DNA of 64,000 nt from Camellia lanceoleosa (GCA_025200525.1 CM045762.1:30522196-30586195); one strand, 5' to 3'; positions 34,715-47,534 are shown, counted from the first letter of the stretch. Notes: generated by a model not told the origin, from the letters alone. Numbers and translations are program-made.

Positions 34715-34957
34715 GGATTAGTTTGAGAAGTGGGTTGGCTTTTTGACTTTTTTGACTTTTTTGGTTATTTTAGCCTGGGCTAAAAAGCTTGGTTTGGAAA
34801 GGACTTTTTGGCTTTTTTGACTTTTTTTTGTGAGAAAAGAGTGTAATGATTATGAGTTGGATGTGATATTTTATTTTTTGTGGCTAAAATATCTTATTTT
34901 GTCTTTTGTGACTAAAATAGTCAAAAAAGCCAACTTTAGCTCTTCCCAAACGGTGCC
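34715..34957. mobile_element. Tourist-like MITE (family A, copy 2)
   Basis: It shares AAGTGGGTTGGCTTTTTGAC, AGAGTGTAATGATTATGAGT and the right end CTTCCCAAACGGTGCC with the copy at 20292-20531. TAA flanks it on both sides (34712-34714 and 34958-34960). Its right end directly abuts the next element. Confidence 0.8.
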
Positions 34958-35276
34958 TAAGGCTTCTCAACATTTCTACATAGAAAATTTGATTTAGAGA
35001 AATTTTTTTGAACTTAGAGAAATTTCACCCCAACTCAGAGAAATTTTTTTGATTTCATAGAGAAATTTCGTACCAAAGAAATTTTTCTCTGGGTCAGGGC
35101 TGAAATTTTTCTGAATCATGTGAAATTTCTCTAATTTCACGTAGAAATTTCAAAATTCTTTGAGTTGGAGTTGAAATTTCTTTAAGTTAGATGAAATTTC
35201 TCTGAATCGAGCAAAATTTCTCTGAGTCAAATTTTCTTTGTAAAAATGTTAAAAGACCTTAGCTAATAAAAAAATA
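34958..35276. mobile_element. GAGAAATTTC-rich element (family C, copy 2)
   Basis: The ends TAAGGCTTCTCAACATTTCT and the complement of AAAATGTTAAAAGACCTTA form an inverted repeat that continues into AGAAAATTTGA on both sides. Inside, AGAGAAATTT or its complement occurs about ten times in 300 bp. The terminal motif (AAGGTCYCTC-like) and the internal motif match the element at 8655-10360. There is no coding capacity. Confidence 0.65.
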
Positions 35277-36199
35277 TATCTTAAACCTCTCCTACTACAT
35301 AAAGTTAAAAAGAGATGTTTCACTAATTTTTCCAAACTAAAATACAAAAACATGAATAAATTTATAATTTTAATTATTAATATTTATTACTTGTTTGTAA
35401 ATATTTTACACTGAAGCCATGTCAGTGTAATTCCCCCTTAATTTTATACTTTTGATATGATTTCATTTTAGCCATCGTTTGCTATTTGGAATGTTGGCTA
35501 TTTTAATTGACTATTTGGTTAGTTTAGCTTGGTTTGAGATTTTACTATTTTAGTTGATTTTTTAACTACTTTATGAGGTGAAAAAAAAATTGTGTTTGAA
35601 ATAATTTGTGGATTGTTTTATAGTTGAATAGCCGATTATGAAAATATTGATTGATTAATATGTAAGATGTGATATTTTATGTTATGATTATTTTAGTTAT
35701 TTTTATCTTCATTGGCTATTTTAGGCAAAATCCAAATCGCCAAACAAGGCCAATGAAAAAAAAAATTGTGTTTGGAATGATTTGTGAATTTTTCTTTTAA
35801 ATAATTGAATAGATGATTGTAAAAGAAAAAGTAGTTGATTGATGTGTATGATATAAAATTTTGTCTTATTAGCTATTTTACCCAATTAATTTACCTCATC
35901 TCATTAAAATGAATATACATTTTAGTAGGAAAGAAATTATAATATCATTTTTTCATCTATACAACTAACGAATTACTAATGAAAAAACACTTAAGTGTTA
36001 TTTGAATTAAAATTTTGAAAAAAAGTCTATGTAATTATGTCAAATGTGTGAGGCTAATTATATTTTTTCTAAACTTTAGAGGAGGTTACTGTAATTTATC
36101 TATAATGATTATAATAAAATTAAAAGATGAATTTTTTTTTAAGATTCCTAATATTAAGATTTTATAAGATAAATGATATACAATATTTTCATAATAGTT
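35277..36199. other. AT-rich DNA with MITE debris, no gene
   Basis: 35465-35760 contains TTGGCTATTTTAATTGACTA-like and inverted TTTTAGTTATTTTTATC words, probably a decayed MITE related to family A. Nothing else is seen. Confidence 0.45.
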
Positions 36200-36303
36200 G
36201 ATGTCCCTCAATATTTTTACAGAAAAAATTCGACTCAGAGAAATTTGTATTCGACTCAAAAAATTTCAGCCTTGACACAAAGAAATTTCATTGAGAGACC
36301 TTA
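36200..36303. mobile_element. GAGAAATTTC-rich element (family C, copy 3, short)
   Basis: It runs from TGTCCCTCAATATTTTTACA to GAGAGACCTTA, with CGACTCAGAGAAATTTG and ACAAAGAAATTTC inside. The ends match those of the other two copies in inverted orientation. At about 104 bp it is probably internally deleted. Confidence 0.55.
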
Positions 36304-38514
36304 CTTGATAAATTTTTTTTTTTAAACATCTCCTACTACACAAAGTTTGAAAGGGATGTTTTACTAATTTTCTCTTAACAGATTGGAGAGTGCTTATTTT
36401 AAGGATCAAAATGAAATAAAACATATATTTTGAAGACCAAATGTAACAAAAATTACAACTTCATATGCATTTGGTTTTTTATTTTTTGAAGTTTCATTGA
36501 AATTTTGAAAATATCTTTCATCCTTTATAGTACTTAAAGTAAAGGGTAACAAATCTGATATTTTGAGAAACATTAGAATAATTAACTCATTTGCTAAAAA
36601 TGTTAGAATGATTAAAATTTAAATATTATTTTACTTGTTAATATATCGACAAAACACATGAAATATTATTGGTGACAAAAACTACTCTTTGTACAAAAAT
36701 ACTTTTCTTTAAATATGAACTTTTTCTTTTCTTTTCTTTTCTTTTTCCTATCTAAGAATTATATTTTAAGCTCTGATAATAGCTTTCATAATCAAAGACA
36801 AGCTCTTGATTAGATAATGTTAGGAGTAAAGCTATTTTACTCATATTTTTTATCAAATTTAAATTTGATGAAAATTTAATGAAAAAGGTGCTCCAATCCT
36901 GTCATCAAAGGGATATCAAATGAAGAAAGCAACAGATTTTTCATCAAATCGAGAGAGCATTTAGCTTTTCATCAAATTTCAAAATTGATTGTTAGTGGAT
37001 GACCGAGTAGACGACTAGGTAGATGACTAGATTTTGATCAAAATTTATTCTATGCTAGACGATTAGTAGGACGATTAGCTAGATGATCGGCAAAATTGAT
37101 GAAAATGATTGGATATCTAATCAAGCTTTTCATTAATTTTTTACTCAAATTTGACAAAAGATTTGATAAACGATTGGAGATGTTCTAATAGTGTAAATAA
37201 AATAATTTGGTATCCTTTAAATAAGTGCACTTATTTAGATAAATGCACTTATTTGAGTCACATCACTTCTTTATTTTTCTGTATATATTTTTGTAAAAAA
37301 TTAAAAAGTATACTTATTTAGATAATCTCAAACAAGATGATTTGATTTTTAAGAGACAATTTAGTTCTAATTAGAGTATCTTCAACGCTTACTTAAATTT
37401 GAGTAAAATTTTAATCTAATATGATGTGTTCCAATTGTTTCATTAAATATGGCCGGTCGTCCGACCTAGTTTAAATTATCATCAAATCTTCCTCAATCCA
37501 GTCGTCCACCCGATGGGAAGAGAGATCAGGAGAGCTGGATTTGGTAATTCCTACCACTAACAATCACCTTCGAGATTTGATGAAAGTTTAAGGCTCTGTT
37601 TGGTTGTGCCCTAGAATTAGTTTTCAACACACGCGTTGAAGCATGATATTTGGTTCCGGTTTCAAATCAGTTTTCTACACTCTCTACAGAGTTGTCTGCA
37701 GAGTTCTCTGTATTTTCTGTCTACCGGATGACCACTCGGTAGACCACCCGGATGACCACCCGGTAGACCATCCGGATGTCCAACCGGATGTCGGATGCAC
37801 TTACAAATTTTTTTTTTTTTTTTTTTTTTGCAATTGATTTACCTAATCGGGAAAAATATTTTTTGAAATTTTTTAAATTTTTTTTGTGCTTTAAAATAAT
37901 TTTGAGTTGTATGTTTAGTTATGAGTTGTAAATTTTTGTATCACATATCAAATGTCACATCAACAATTCCCCACTCAAATCAAACCTCTTTTCCAAAACT
38001 ATTTTCAAAATTCTTTACCAAACAAATTTTCTACACTCAAATCATAATTCCACAACACACAAAGTCAAAATACAACTCATACTCTCAAATCACATTTACA
38101 AAACTCTACCAAACGCTACCTAAATGCTTCATTGATTTGATGAAAAATATATAACTCCATTCATTTTATACTAATTTGGTGAAACTGTTGAAATGTTATT
38201 TCTACCAACTTTTATCAAATTTAAATTTGATAAAAGATATGAGTTTAGATTGAAAATAGTCTTACGAGTAATCAAAATTTATTAATTATAGTTCAATTTA
38301 GGAATTGAAGATAAAAAAGAGTAAAAATTGAGAGCTGAACTGTTTATAATTATATATAAAAATTTCTACAATAACATATATAAAAAGCATTGAGGGCTGG
38401 CGAGAAGAGGAGGGAATAAGAAACCTGCTAGTTGCCATCGCTAATACCCAGGTTAGATCATTGAAGTACTAGGTGCTAGGTTTGAGATTAGGGGCAATAT
38501 TAGTTTAGATTAAC
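36304..38514. other. Gene-free DNA with family D-like MITEs and a minisatellite
   Basis: 36810-37200 is a family D-type MITE (CATCAAATTT words, ending GATTGGAGATGTTCTAA) with a GC-richer core (GACCGAGTAGACGACTAGGT). 36720-36745 is a TTTTC microsatellite. 37590-38120 has GGCTCTGTTTGGTTGTG and inverted ACCAAACGCTACC ends and may be another MITE. No genes are seen. Confidence 0.5.
37719..37794. repeat. Minisatellite with GACCACCCGG core
   Basis: Variants of CCGGATGACCACC and CGGTAGACCACC alternate about five times in 75 bp, followed by a 20-base T tract. It sits inside the probable MITE at 37590-38120. Confidence 0.75.
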
Positions 38515-38526
38515 GGGCAAATTCCA

Positions 38527-38708
38527 CCACTAATGGCATCTTAATTGGTAAGGGAGTATATTTCTCTCCTTATTGACCAAGATTCGAATCTCTTACTACT
38601 TAAGTGGAAATTCGACAATTTAGGTGGATCGACTAATTTCTTTCAGTTTGACTTATAAGAGTGGATCTTAAGGACCCTGCGTTGAAAGTGTTCTGGATAT
38701 CAAAAAAG
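38527..38708 (+). mobile_element. tRNA-derived SINE (family S, copy 2)
   Basis: It shares GATTCGAATCTCTTACTACT (B box), GTGGAAATTCGACAATTTAG and TAGGTGGATCGACTAATTTC with the SINE beside PEPC. A perfect 12-bp target duplication GGGCAAATTCCA flanks it (38515-38526 and 38709-38720). Confidence 0.88.
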
Positions 38709-38720
38709 GGGCAAATTCCA

Positions 38721-40977
38721 ATATACTCTTTTGTGATTTATGATTTGGGTAATGAGTAGTTTGGGTTATGAGTAGTTTATCTCTTTAATATTTGAAAATT
38801 GTCATATAACTCTTACGTGATTTGTAAATTAAAATATACCATTACATATTCCATTTAATTTAATAGTAAGTATGAAACAATATAAAAAGTTATATGCTCA
38901 TTTTTAAATTTTAATAAAATAAATTATACATAAAATAAAGCACATTGAGTTAAATTCTTAATATCCTTTTGCTAATTCAATATTCACAAGATGGGCTCTC
39001 TACAAAGAGCTCATTTGGAAAGCTGGTTAAAAGTCAATTTTTGACTTTTAATTTATTTTGAATTACATCACTTCTCACATTTTGTATCCATTAAAATACA
39101 AAAAGGTCAACAAACAAACAAAAAAAAAAATCAAAAAATTTACTTTTAACAAACTTTCCAAAACATTTAATAGTTTCTTTTTCATTTCTTATTCATTTAG
39201 AGAATCTAAGTAGTTTTAGAAGTTGGATTGCATAATAAGCATTCCATCCAAATATAAAAACAAAAAGAAAAAAGGAGAACTAGAAAAGTACTCATTTGCT
39301 AAACTTGCTTTTAAGCATTAACAAAAATTAAGCAAAAGTTTCCCTTTTGAATTAATTACTAACTTAAAATAGATGATTTGAGTTAGTGTGACGGAGGAAA
39401 CAACTGAAGTTGGTTCACCAAGACCCTTGTGGTTGAGTGATATGTAACCGTGCCTTAGGGTTCGATAGGTAGAAGGTTTGATATTCGAGTTGATTGATTA
39501 GTAACAACCTTTTAAATTATAACTTGACTTATTAACATACTACTCTATCTTAAAAAAAAAAAAAAGAAAAAAAAAAGAACAAAAGAAAGTCAGTTCCAAA
39601 GCAACAAAAGTATAAAATGAAATAATAAAATAAAAAAAAAATGTTTGAGACCGTTATTTTTTAAAGACCCTCACAATCACATCATTAATAATAAAGATCC
39701 AAAAGAAATTGTAGAGATTTTTTAAAAATGGGAATCACCATCATTGTTGTTAAATGAAAGAGTGCATCATAGTTCGCTGTTGGTGGTACACTTGTCGTAT
39801 GATTAATTGGTAGAAAGTGGGAGTAATAGGCACAAAACTTTACGTATTTAAATTTGGAAAAATTATAATACGGTGGTACCCTTTAAAAATAATTATAAAT
39901 TTATATAAAATTAATAAATTTAATTATTAAAATTTGTAAAGTTTATCACTAATCATAAATTATTTTTTCAAACTCACACTAAATTTTTATTTTCTCTTTT
40001 AAATTTTCGTATTCTTCATTATCTCACAATTAATTATTCTTAGATTCTTACATTATCCTTTGAAGTCCCCTAGTATTTTTTCTTCCACCCTCACATTCTT
40101 ATTTTTGTAAAATAATTACTAACTCGGAGAAACTTATAGCCCCATGCCATAGCGATTGAAACTTATCCAAAAGAATTACAACCATGTAGACTTCTATTTT
40201 TCATACAATTATTAAAATCCTAAACATATTGAATTCCTACCAAATTTCAAATTTGACAACTTAATTCAAATACATGTAATAAAATCAATAAATAATTATA
40301 TGGTTCCACATATTCCATGTGTCACAAATCCAAAAAGTAATTACAATTTTTTTTTAAAGTCTTTTAATGGATTTTTTTCCCCCAAATATCTTATAAAAAC
40401 TTATTTGATTTGACTTGCACGATTATTTGTCTATATGGTTTGAATATATCAACCATTGTAATTTTGTAAGTACACAACATATAAAAGTTTTACAGATCAA
40501 ACCTTTACATCTAAAAAAATGAAAAAAAATTATATTGCAAAAAAAATTAGGAGACCAATTCTTATGTTACTAAATGGGTATTCTGAGAAGTCAAGAAAAT
40601 AGCATTTACTGATAAAATTTTAAAAATATGGCTAATAAATGTGACAAAAAGTAATAATTTATCACTGAATGTCAAATTTTGTTACTACAAATAAAATAAT
40701 GATATTTTTTATAACAAAAAATTTTCATCTCAAAAAAATAATTTTTTTCATAAATTTTTATTTCTAAAATCTTGACTGTTATAATATGAACTCATACATG
40801 CAAGCTTATATTTATATGTGTATATATAGACAAATAGAGACACTTTATAAGAGCATTTCCAATCTATATGCCAAATCTTACATGCCTCACTTACAATCAA
40901 ATTTGACTCTAAATTTTTACTCCACCCCATGTGTCAAACATGACATGGACTTGACAAAGGTTGAAAGCATGTCAAAT
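38721..40977. other. Gene-free AT-rich DNA with small MITEs
   Basis: 39005-39172 looks like a 165-bp MITE (CATTTGGAAAGCTGGTTAAAA left, TTTTAACAAACTTTCCAAAA right). About 40848-40980 begins a GAGCATTTCC-type repeat. I see no genes. Confidence 0.5.
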
Positions 40978-41271
40978 TAGCTCATCTCCAACAGAGATGT
41001 TAATTTTGTGTGTTATATGATAAATTATATGATAAAAAATGATAAAAGTATGATATAAAAATGTGTGTTAAAAGTTTGTAAATCTTAAAGAATAAGTGGT
41101 AATACAATAAATGTGTTAAGATGTGTGTTAGGTGATATATAAATATATTATATACAATTTTTTCCTCTTTCTCCTTCTTTTTCTTTCTTCTCCTCTCTCT
41201 CTTTCTCTCTTCTTTTATTACACCAACTCTGCCACAATAGAGTGTCTGCAAACAATAGCCCAAATCTCTCC

Positions 41272-41310
<39 letters not shown>

Positions 41311-41492
41311 GGGCTAGTTAAACAACTTTGTAACTGTAACAAGCCACTTAGAGTCTGAGAAACTTAACAATGGGTTTAGCAGCTCCATTGCAGCTTCATT
41401 TCAGCCCACCACTGGCTAAAATTTGCAATATGAGACTATTAACACACAATAACTTTTTCATTAACTCTTTCATTATGGATGCTCTTAGCTCA
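40978..41492. mobile_element. Probable MITE with CT microsatellite core
   Basis: The left end AGCTCATCTCCAACAGAGAT and right end ATTATGGATGCTCTTAGCT are roughly inverted. Inside is a (CT)n tract at 41258-41308. Arg-Glu and Leu-Ser frames across the tract are microsatellite artefacts. Confidence 0.45.
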
Positions 41493-41542
41493 CGCTTTTT
41501 CTTTTTCTTTTTTTCTTTTTTATTAGGAGTTTTCTTAGGTGT

Positions 41543-41757
41543 GCAACCCACAAAAAGTGTAAGTGGGTTGCACACCATGTGCCACTAACACAAAAGGTGT
41601 AAGTGTAAGGTGTAAGTGTAAGTGGAAGGTATAAATGAAATGTATAAGTTGCACACCATGTGCCACTTACACAAAAGGTATAAGTGCAATGTAAAAAAGG
41701 TGTAAGTGTAAGGTGTAAGTGAACACAAAAATGTGTAAGGTGTAAGTTGCACACTAT
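41543..41757. repeat. Minisatellite of GGTGTAAGTGTAA type with inverted GTTGCACACC ends
   Basis: GGTGTAAGTGTAAG and close variants recur about ten times, and GTTGCACACCATGTGCCACT is repeated twice (41567 and 41648). GTGTGCAACCCAC at 41540 is the inverse of the right-hand GTTGCACAC, so the unit may be a foldback element. It is not the plant telomere repeat. Confidence 0.7.
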
Positions 41758-43344
41758 AGTATTACCCTTTTTATTATTATTTAATAAAGCCATCTGATCC
41801 ATCGACGGTAAACTCATGCTTTTTCTTCTTTTTAAAAATAAAAATAAAAATAAAGTAGCAACGATAATAATTTCAACAAAGTGATATTTAAAAAGAAATC
41901 ATATTTTAATTCATCTTTAACTTACAAAATAACAAAATTTGACATGTAAAATAATTTTTTTTAAGAGATATCAAATTGACATATATCAATTTGTCATCCA
42001 AACTTTCAATTTTATTTAAAAATATCAAAAATTGACGTATAAAGTTGGAATGCTCTAAAGCTGGCTTTCAGCCTTTAAAAACGTATAATTTCTTTCAGTT
42101 AATGCGACACGTAACCAACCAAGTTGCAGTAGTTCAACTGCAAAATGCCAATCAAATGGATCACAAATGAGTCTACATCAAAATGAGGGGTTATACATTG
42201 TGCCTATGAACCCAATAAAAAGATTAAAAAACATGAGACAATTTTCATTAATTTGGAAATTAAAACAAACACTATCTCTTACTTTTTTTCACATATTTTA
42301 ATTATTCTCTAATCTTGATCACCTTGGTGCAAGCACGATCTGATGTCAAGCAAAATGCACAACCTAATTTTTACATTAGTCCAACAATAACATTTGGAGA
42401 TTAATTCATGTTGTCGTGAGAATAGTTGCGAAAAAAATGTTTTGAAAAGTCAAAAAACAAGCTTCTAGAGATAATATTTAAAAAAATCGCTAATAAATAC
42501 ACTTTTATGAGAAAAACAATTTAGTCAAATTTTCATTTTTTATTTTTTGAGACAGTGGTCCCAATAATGATTTATCACTAAATGTTTGATTTCATCCTAA
42601 GAATATAATGACACTTTTGATAATAAAAATATTTTATCTTTAAAAAATAATTTTATCTCTAAAATTTTAATTTGTTATAGTGACATTTACTAATTTTTAA
42701 TACTAAAAAAATTTATTTAAAATTTATTTTCTTCATCAATTCTTTTGAAATTGTTAGTTTTTTAGCTCGAGTCGAGCTGCTCAACTTTTGGATTAGAAGT
42801 TTTTGGTGGGTGTTAAGTGTTTTTACTCAAAGATGATATTTTTATGCTTCTTGATAGATAGAAATCTTCTTCAATCTCTACAATTGAGGGCTTGTAGACA
42901 AAGTTGGGTTTTCGGATAGGTATGAGATTAGTGTAAGTGTGCGTAAATTGATCTGAACATCTAGTTATAAAAAATATAAATATATATATATATATATTAA
43001 AATTGTAGTTCATCATAGACATCGATCTCATACTTGTTTTCTTCTATTTTATTTAATAAAATTGAAATATATCATTAAAATACAAAATCAACAATCTATA
43101 ATCATAATATAAATTCTATGATACCTTTTAATTATTTATTAAAATAAAAATTTATTGACAAGAATCTCATACAACCCATCAATAATGGGATAGATATCTC
43201 CAAAATACCAACAAAAGCAAAAGAGGAAAAGGAAGAAATGTTCCCTTAGAATTTTATATTCGTCTTTGAAATCATGACACCAAAAACCTGTTCCATATAA
43301 AATTAGCAGCCTCTCAATTATTGATTCTAAAATTTATTGATTCA
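41758..43344. other. AT-rich DNA, no gene seen
   Basis: No frame shows a recognisable domain. A TA microsatellite lies at about 42978-42998. Confidence 0.5.
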
Positions 43345-43770
43345 GCTTGTTTAGTTTTGGTTTTCAGAAAATACTTTTCAAAAAATTTTACTTCTTTATT
43401 TTTTGTATTTTTTGTTTTTGTTTTCAATGATTTTTTTAATATTTTAAGCAATTTTTTTTAAAAATTTTTAGACACACCTAACATAAATACACTTAAAAAA
43501 TATAATATTTATAAAAAAAATATTTAAAAAATTCACTAAATACCAAAAATATAAAAAAATACGAATATTAAATACATTTTTCATATTTTTGTGTATTTAT
43601 TATTTTTTTAAAATATTTTTTCACAAATATTTTACTATTTAGATACATCAAAGTAAGGTGCATATAAAAAAGTAAAAAAATTATTTAAAATTTTAAAAAT
43701 ATTCACTAAAAACAAAAAAACACGAAAAACAAAAACTTAATTTTTAAAAAACTGAAACTAAACACACTGT
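43345..43770. mobile_element. AT-rich MITE (family B, copy 2)
   Basis: This has the same word order as 10455-10893, with a left end CAGCTTGTTTAGTTTTGGTT and right end ACTGAAACTAAACACACTG. A third copy lies at 44190-44566 within the tandem duplication. Confidence 0.75.
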
Positions 43771-44980
43771 AAAATTCCCACCAGTCTAAGCTCGTGAGAA
43801 TGATTATGAATTTTATTATATATATAGTGGCCATTTGGGAAGAGGAGTAAAAAGTTGCGTTTTGCAGCATGAGAAAAAAAGCCATGGGCAACTATAACCG
43901 CAACAAAACCATTTGAGGAGTGGTGAAAACGCAAACTTGTGAAATTATGTAACTACTCTCTATGTTAATAATACATACATGGGTAAAAAAGTTAATTTCT
44001 TAACTTGGATAAGGGTATTTTGATCATTTTAATGTGACGTGACTCCATAAACAAATATTAAACCAAAAACTAAAAAAAAAAACAGTTTTTTACCAACTTT
44101 TGAAATCACCTTTCAAAAAAGCTAAAAAGTTTGATAAAAAGTCAAAAGTTAACTTTTTACCAACTTCTCAAAATACTCTATATTACCAACTTCTTTATTT
44201 TTCATATATTTTTTTTTGCTTTCAATGATTTTTTTAATATTTTAAGCAATTTTTTTTTTTAATTTTTAGACACACCTAACATAAATACACTTAAAAAATA
44301 TAATATTTGTAAAAAAAATATTTAAAAAATTCACTAAATACCAAAAATATAAAAAAAATACAAATATTCAATACATTTTTCATATTTTTGTGTATTTATT
44401 AATTTTTTAAAATATTTTTTCACAAATATTTTACTATTTAGATACATTTAAGTAAAGTGCATATAAAAAAGTAAAAAAATTGCTTAAAATTTAAAAAATA
44501 TTCACTAAAAACAAAAATTCAATTTTTAAAAAGCTGAATTCAGAAAACTGAAACCAAATACACTGTAAGATTCTCACCAGTCTAAGCTCGTGAGAATGAT
44601 TATGAATTTTATTATATATATAGTGGCCATTTGGGAAGAGGAGTAAAAAGCTAAGTTTTGCAGCATGAGAAAAAAAGCCATGGGCAACTATAAATGCAAC
44701 AAAACCATTTGAGGAGTGGTAAAAATGCAAACTTGTGAAATTATGTAACTACCCTCCATGTTAATAATACATACATGGGTAAAAGAGTAAATTTCTTAAC
44801 TTGGATAAGGGTATTTTGATCATTTTAATGTGACGTGACACTATAAATAAATATTAAACTAAAAAGTCAAAAAATAGTTTTTTACCAACTTTCGAAATCA
44901 CCTTTCAAAAAATCTAAAAAGTTTGGTAAAAAGTTAAAAATTAACTTTTTACTAATTTTCCAAAACACCCTATATTAGAA
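43390..44980. repeat. Tandem duplication with about 795-bp units
   Basis: Unit 1 (about 43390-44185) and unit 2 (about 44186-44980) match almost throughout, for example ACCAGTCTAAGCTCGTGAGA, GTGGCCATTTGGGAAGAGGA, AAAAAGCCATGGGCAACTAT and GTATTTTGATCATTTTAATG. Each unit contains one family B MITE followed by a second, smaller MITE (GGCCATTTGGGAAGAGGAG to CCAACTTCTCAAAATACTC). The block containing two elements was duplicated as one piece. Confidence 0.85.
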
Positions 44981-47241
44981 AGGATAATGTGGAAGAAGTA
45001 TGATTATCTCCGGTCTAGCCAATAAGAACATCATAGGTTTTATTTCGATGATATGTTTTGTCTATTTTGACTTTGTCATCTTAGTTTTTAAAAAATACAT
45101 GATTGATTACTACTATCAGATCAATTTATTATTTTTATAAGTTATTTACACACCAAAAAAAATCTAAAAAGTAAGAGCAATGTTGTACATTATTTTATTT
45201 CTTATTTTATTTTCTCATTTTCAATCATAAATACATTAATAAATGCACTTGAGAATCACTCACTCCTTTTTCGAAGGAAAAAAATAAAATTATATTTAAT
45301 ATTAACTGATCACAGGAAATGTAGTGGTTAGGGCATCTAATAATTTTGCCATTGTAGGGCATGTTTTGGTGCAAAATAGAAGCAAGTTGCCTAGGCTTAA
45401 TGTGTACTTTCTTTGCTTTTAACCTGTATCGTATTGTAATGCTTACGTAATTTACAGCGAAGGTCATGTTTATTTAGGGAGGGGGATTGGTTTAATAATT
45501 TGTAAGATGTACTTAAAAAGTGTTTAGTTAGAGATATGAGTAAGAGAATTAACTATCCCCTTGACAAATAATTCCCCATTGGTAGGACTAACAAACACAA
45601 GAGGGGTTGAGATTAGAAATCAAGTGAGCGGATTAATGATTGAAAGGCCATTGTATTCCTTGTCCAATCAATATCAAATAAAACGAGATAAGAAGGGTAT
45701 TATTGGAATTTCATATAATTTTATTTTATTTTTATTTTTTTTCAAAAGTTGCATTGGTTGGTTTATTAAATAAGATAGATTAAAAAAATTTTAATATTAT
45801 TTTTTTCAAATAATTTATTTGTGAAAGAACTATTCAAAAATTTTAATAAATACTATATATATATATATATTTAATATTTAGTGAATTTTTAAATAATTTT
45901 TACTTAAAATTTATAGTTTTTAAGTGTCTTTAAATTAGTTATGTTTGGTTTGACTTTTTGACTAAAAAAGTACAAAAGACAAAATTGACTACATAAGCTA
46001 ATAAGACAAAATTTCACATACAAATCATAATCATTATACTTTTTCTCTCACAAAAATTGAAAAAACTAAAAACAAAAAACTAAATGAGGCTAAAAAAGCC
46101 AGGCTATTTTAGTTCTTCCCAAATGAAAACAGTGAATTTAAAAAGTATAAAAAAAATTATTTTTTAGCTTTTTATTTTTTTTAGACAAAAAAATCAATTT
46201 TTTAACACAAAAAAATTAAAAAACCAAAATAAAAAAATAAAAAAAAAAATAAACTTTTTATTAACTTCCCGAAACACCAAACGAGATGGTTCTTGGCCCT
46301 TTATACCATCATGTATTATCTTCATTATCTTATTATGCTTAGGTCCCAGTCCTACACTATTTTAGGCCGGCCACCTGAATTTATATTTTAGGATATTTAT
46401 GTGTAGATTTTAATAAGTGCACTTATTATTTAATAGGTCATATAAGAAAAATTTATCATAAAAAATGTTACTAATTATAAGTTTTAGTGATAATTTATAA
46501 AAATCATGATAAAAAAAATCACTAATTGTCAAGTTTTAGCGACATATATAAAAAATTATCACAAAAAATTATTTTAACGACAATTTTATCAAAATTTATT
46601 TTCAATAGAACTTGATGAGAATTAAATCCAATTATTCAGACTTATTGATAATTTACCCTATAATTTTAAGGTCACATCTATTTTTTAGCACAAGTTGACA
46701 CTTGGAAGGAAGTTGGTAAACTATCAAATGGGATTATGACACTTGGAGAGTAAATTTAAGAAATATACATATTAATATATGATAGGAGCATCAAAATTAT
46801 TCTCCTTTTGAGTACGTTTTTAAAAGATGTGTGTTATTATTATATATTTTATTATTAAAAAAATAATATAAATTTAATTTTTTGAGTTATAATTAAAAAA
46901 ATATTATAATTAAACATAATATAAGCATAATTAAAAAATTCATGAATCATAATTAAAATAATATCTTAATTAAAAAAAAGATAATTAAAAGAATATGTGA
47001 TATACCATTTTTAAAGGGGTATATTAAACTTTTCCCTTTCTGAGATATTTTTATGGGGGAATTACCTAAGTGGTTGTCAGAAAAATAAATTATAAAAAAA
47101 TGATAAATTTTATGAATATTAATAAATAAAAACATATATATTTTTTTAAATGTAATAACTTTTTACAATTCTTCCTGATTAGTAATATCCCTTATTTTTA
47201 TTGGAAAATAACCACTCAGTGGGTGGTTGAAGAAAAAAATT
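44981..47241. other. AT-rich DNA with a family A-like MITE, no gene
   Basis: 45938-46130 has GTTTGGTTTGACTTTTTGAC at the left and TTTTAGTTCTTCCCAAATG at the right, with AATCATAATCATTATAC inside, i.e. a reversed family A relative. No genes are seen. Confidence 0.5.
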
Positions 47242-47489
47242 CCAAATTTATGGCAAAGTTTACAAATGTTAATTATTAAAATTAAAAATATTTCCATGAA
47301 TATGTAATTATTTTTATAACTAAACCTGATTTGTAATTTTCTTATTTTTATTCCTTGATCACTTTTCCAAATTTATGGTAAAGTTTACAAATGTTAATTA
47401 TTAAAATTAAAAATATTTCCATGAATATGTAATTATTTTTATAACTAAACCTGATTTGTAATTTTCTTATTTTTATTCCTTGATCACTT
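47242..47489. repeat. 125-bp tandem duplication
   Basis: Two adjacent units (47242-47366 and 47367-47489) are nearly identical; the clearest difference I see is GGCAAAG versus GGTAAAG near the start. The near-identity implies a recent event. Confidence 0.92.
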
Positions 47490-47534
47490 TACTATTTTCA
47501 TTTAAAAAAAAATTCTTCATATTTTGAGTCATTT

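Noticed and set aside
37719..37794. CRISPR-like spaced repeats
   Set aside because: Units are contiguous and degenerate with no unique spacers, and the DNA is plant nuclear.
41148..41342. Arg-Glu repeat ORFs at (CT)n tracts
   Set aside because: Microsatellite translation only. Similar frames at 7374-7461 and 25384-25407 were dismissed for the same reason.
41543..41757. Interstitial telomere repeat
   Set aside because: The unit is GGTGTAAGTGTAA, not the plant TTTAGGG.
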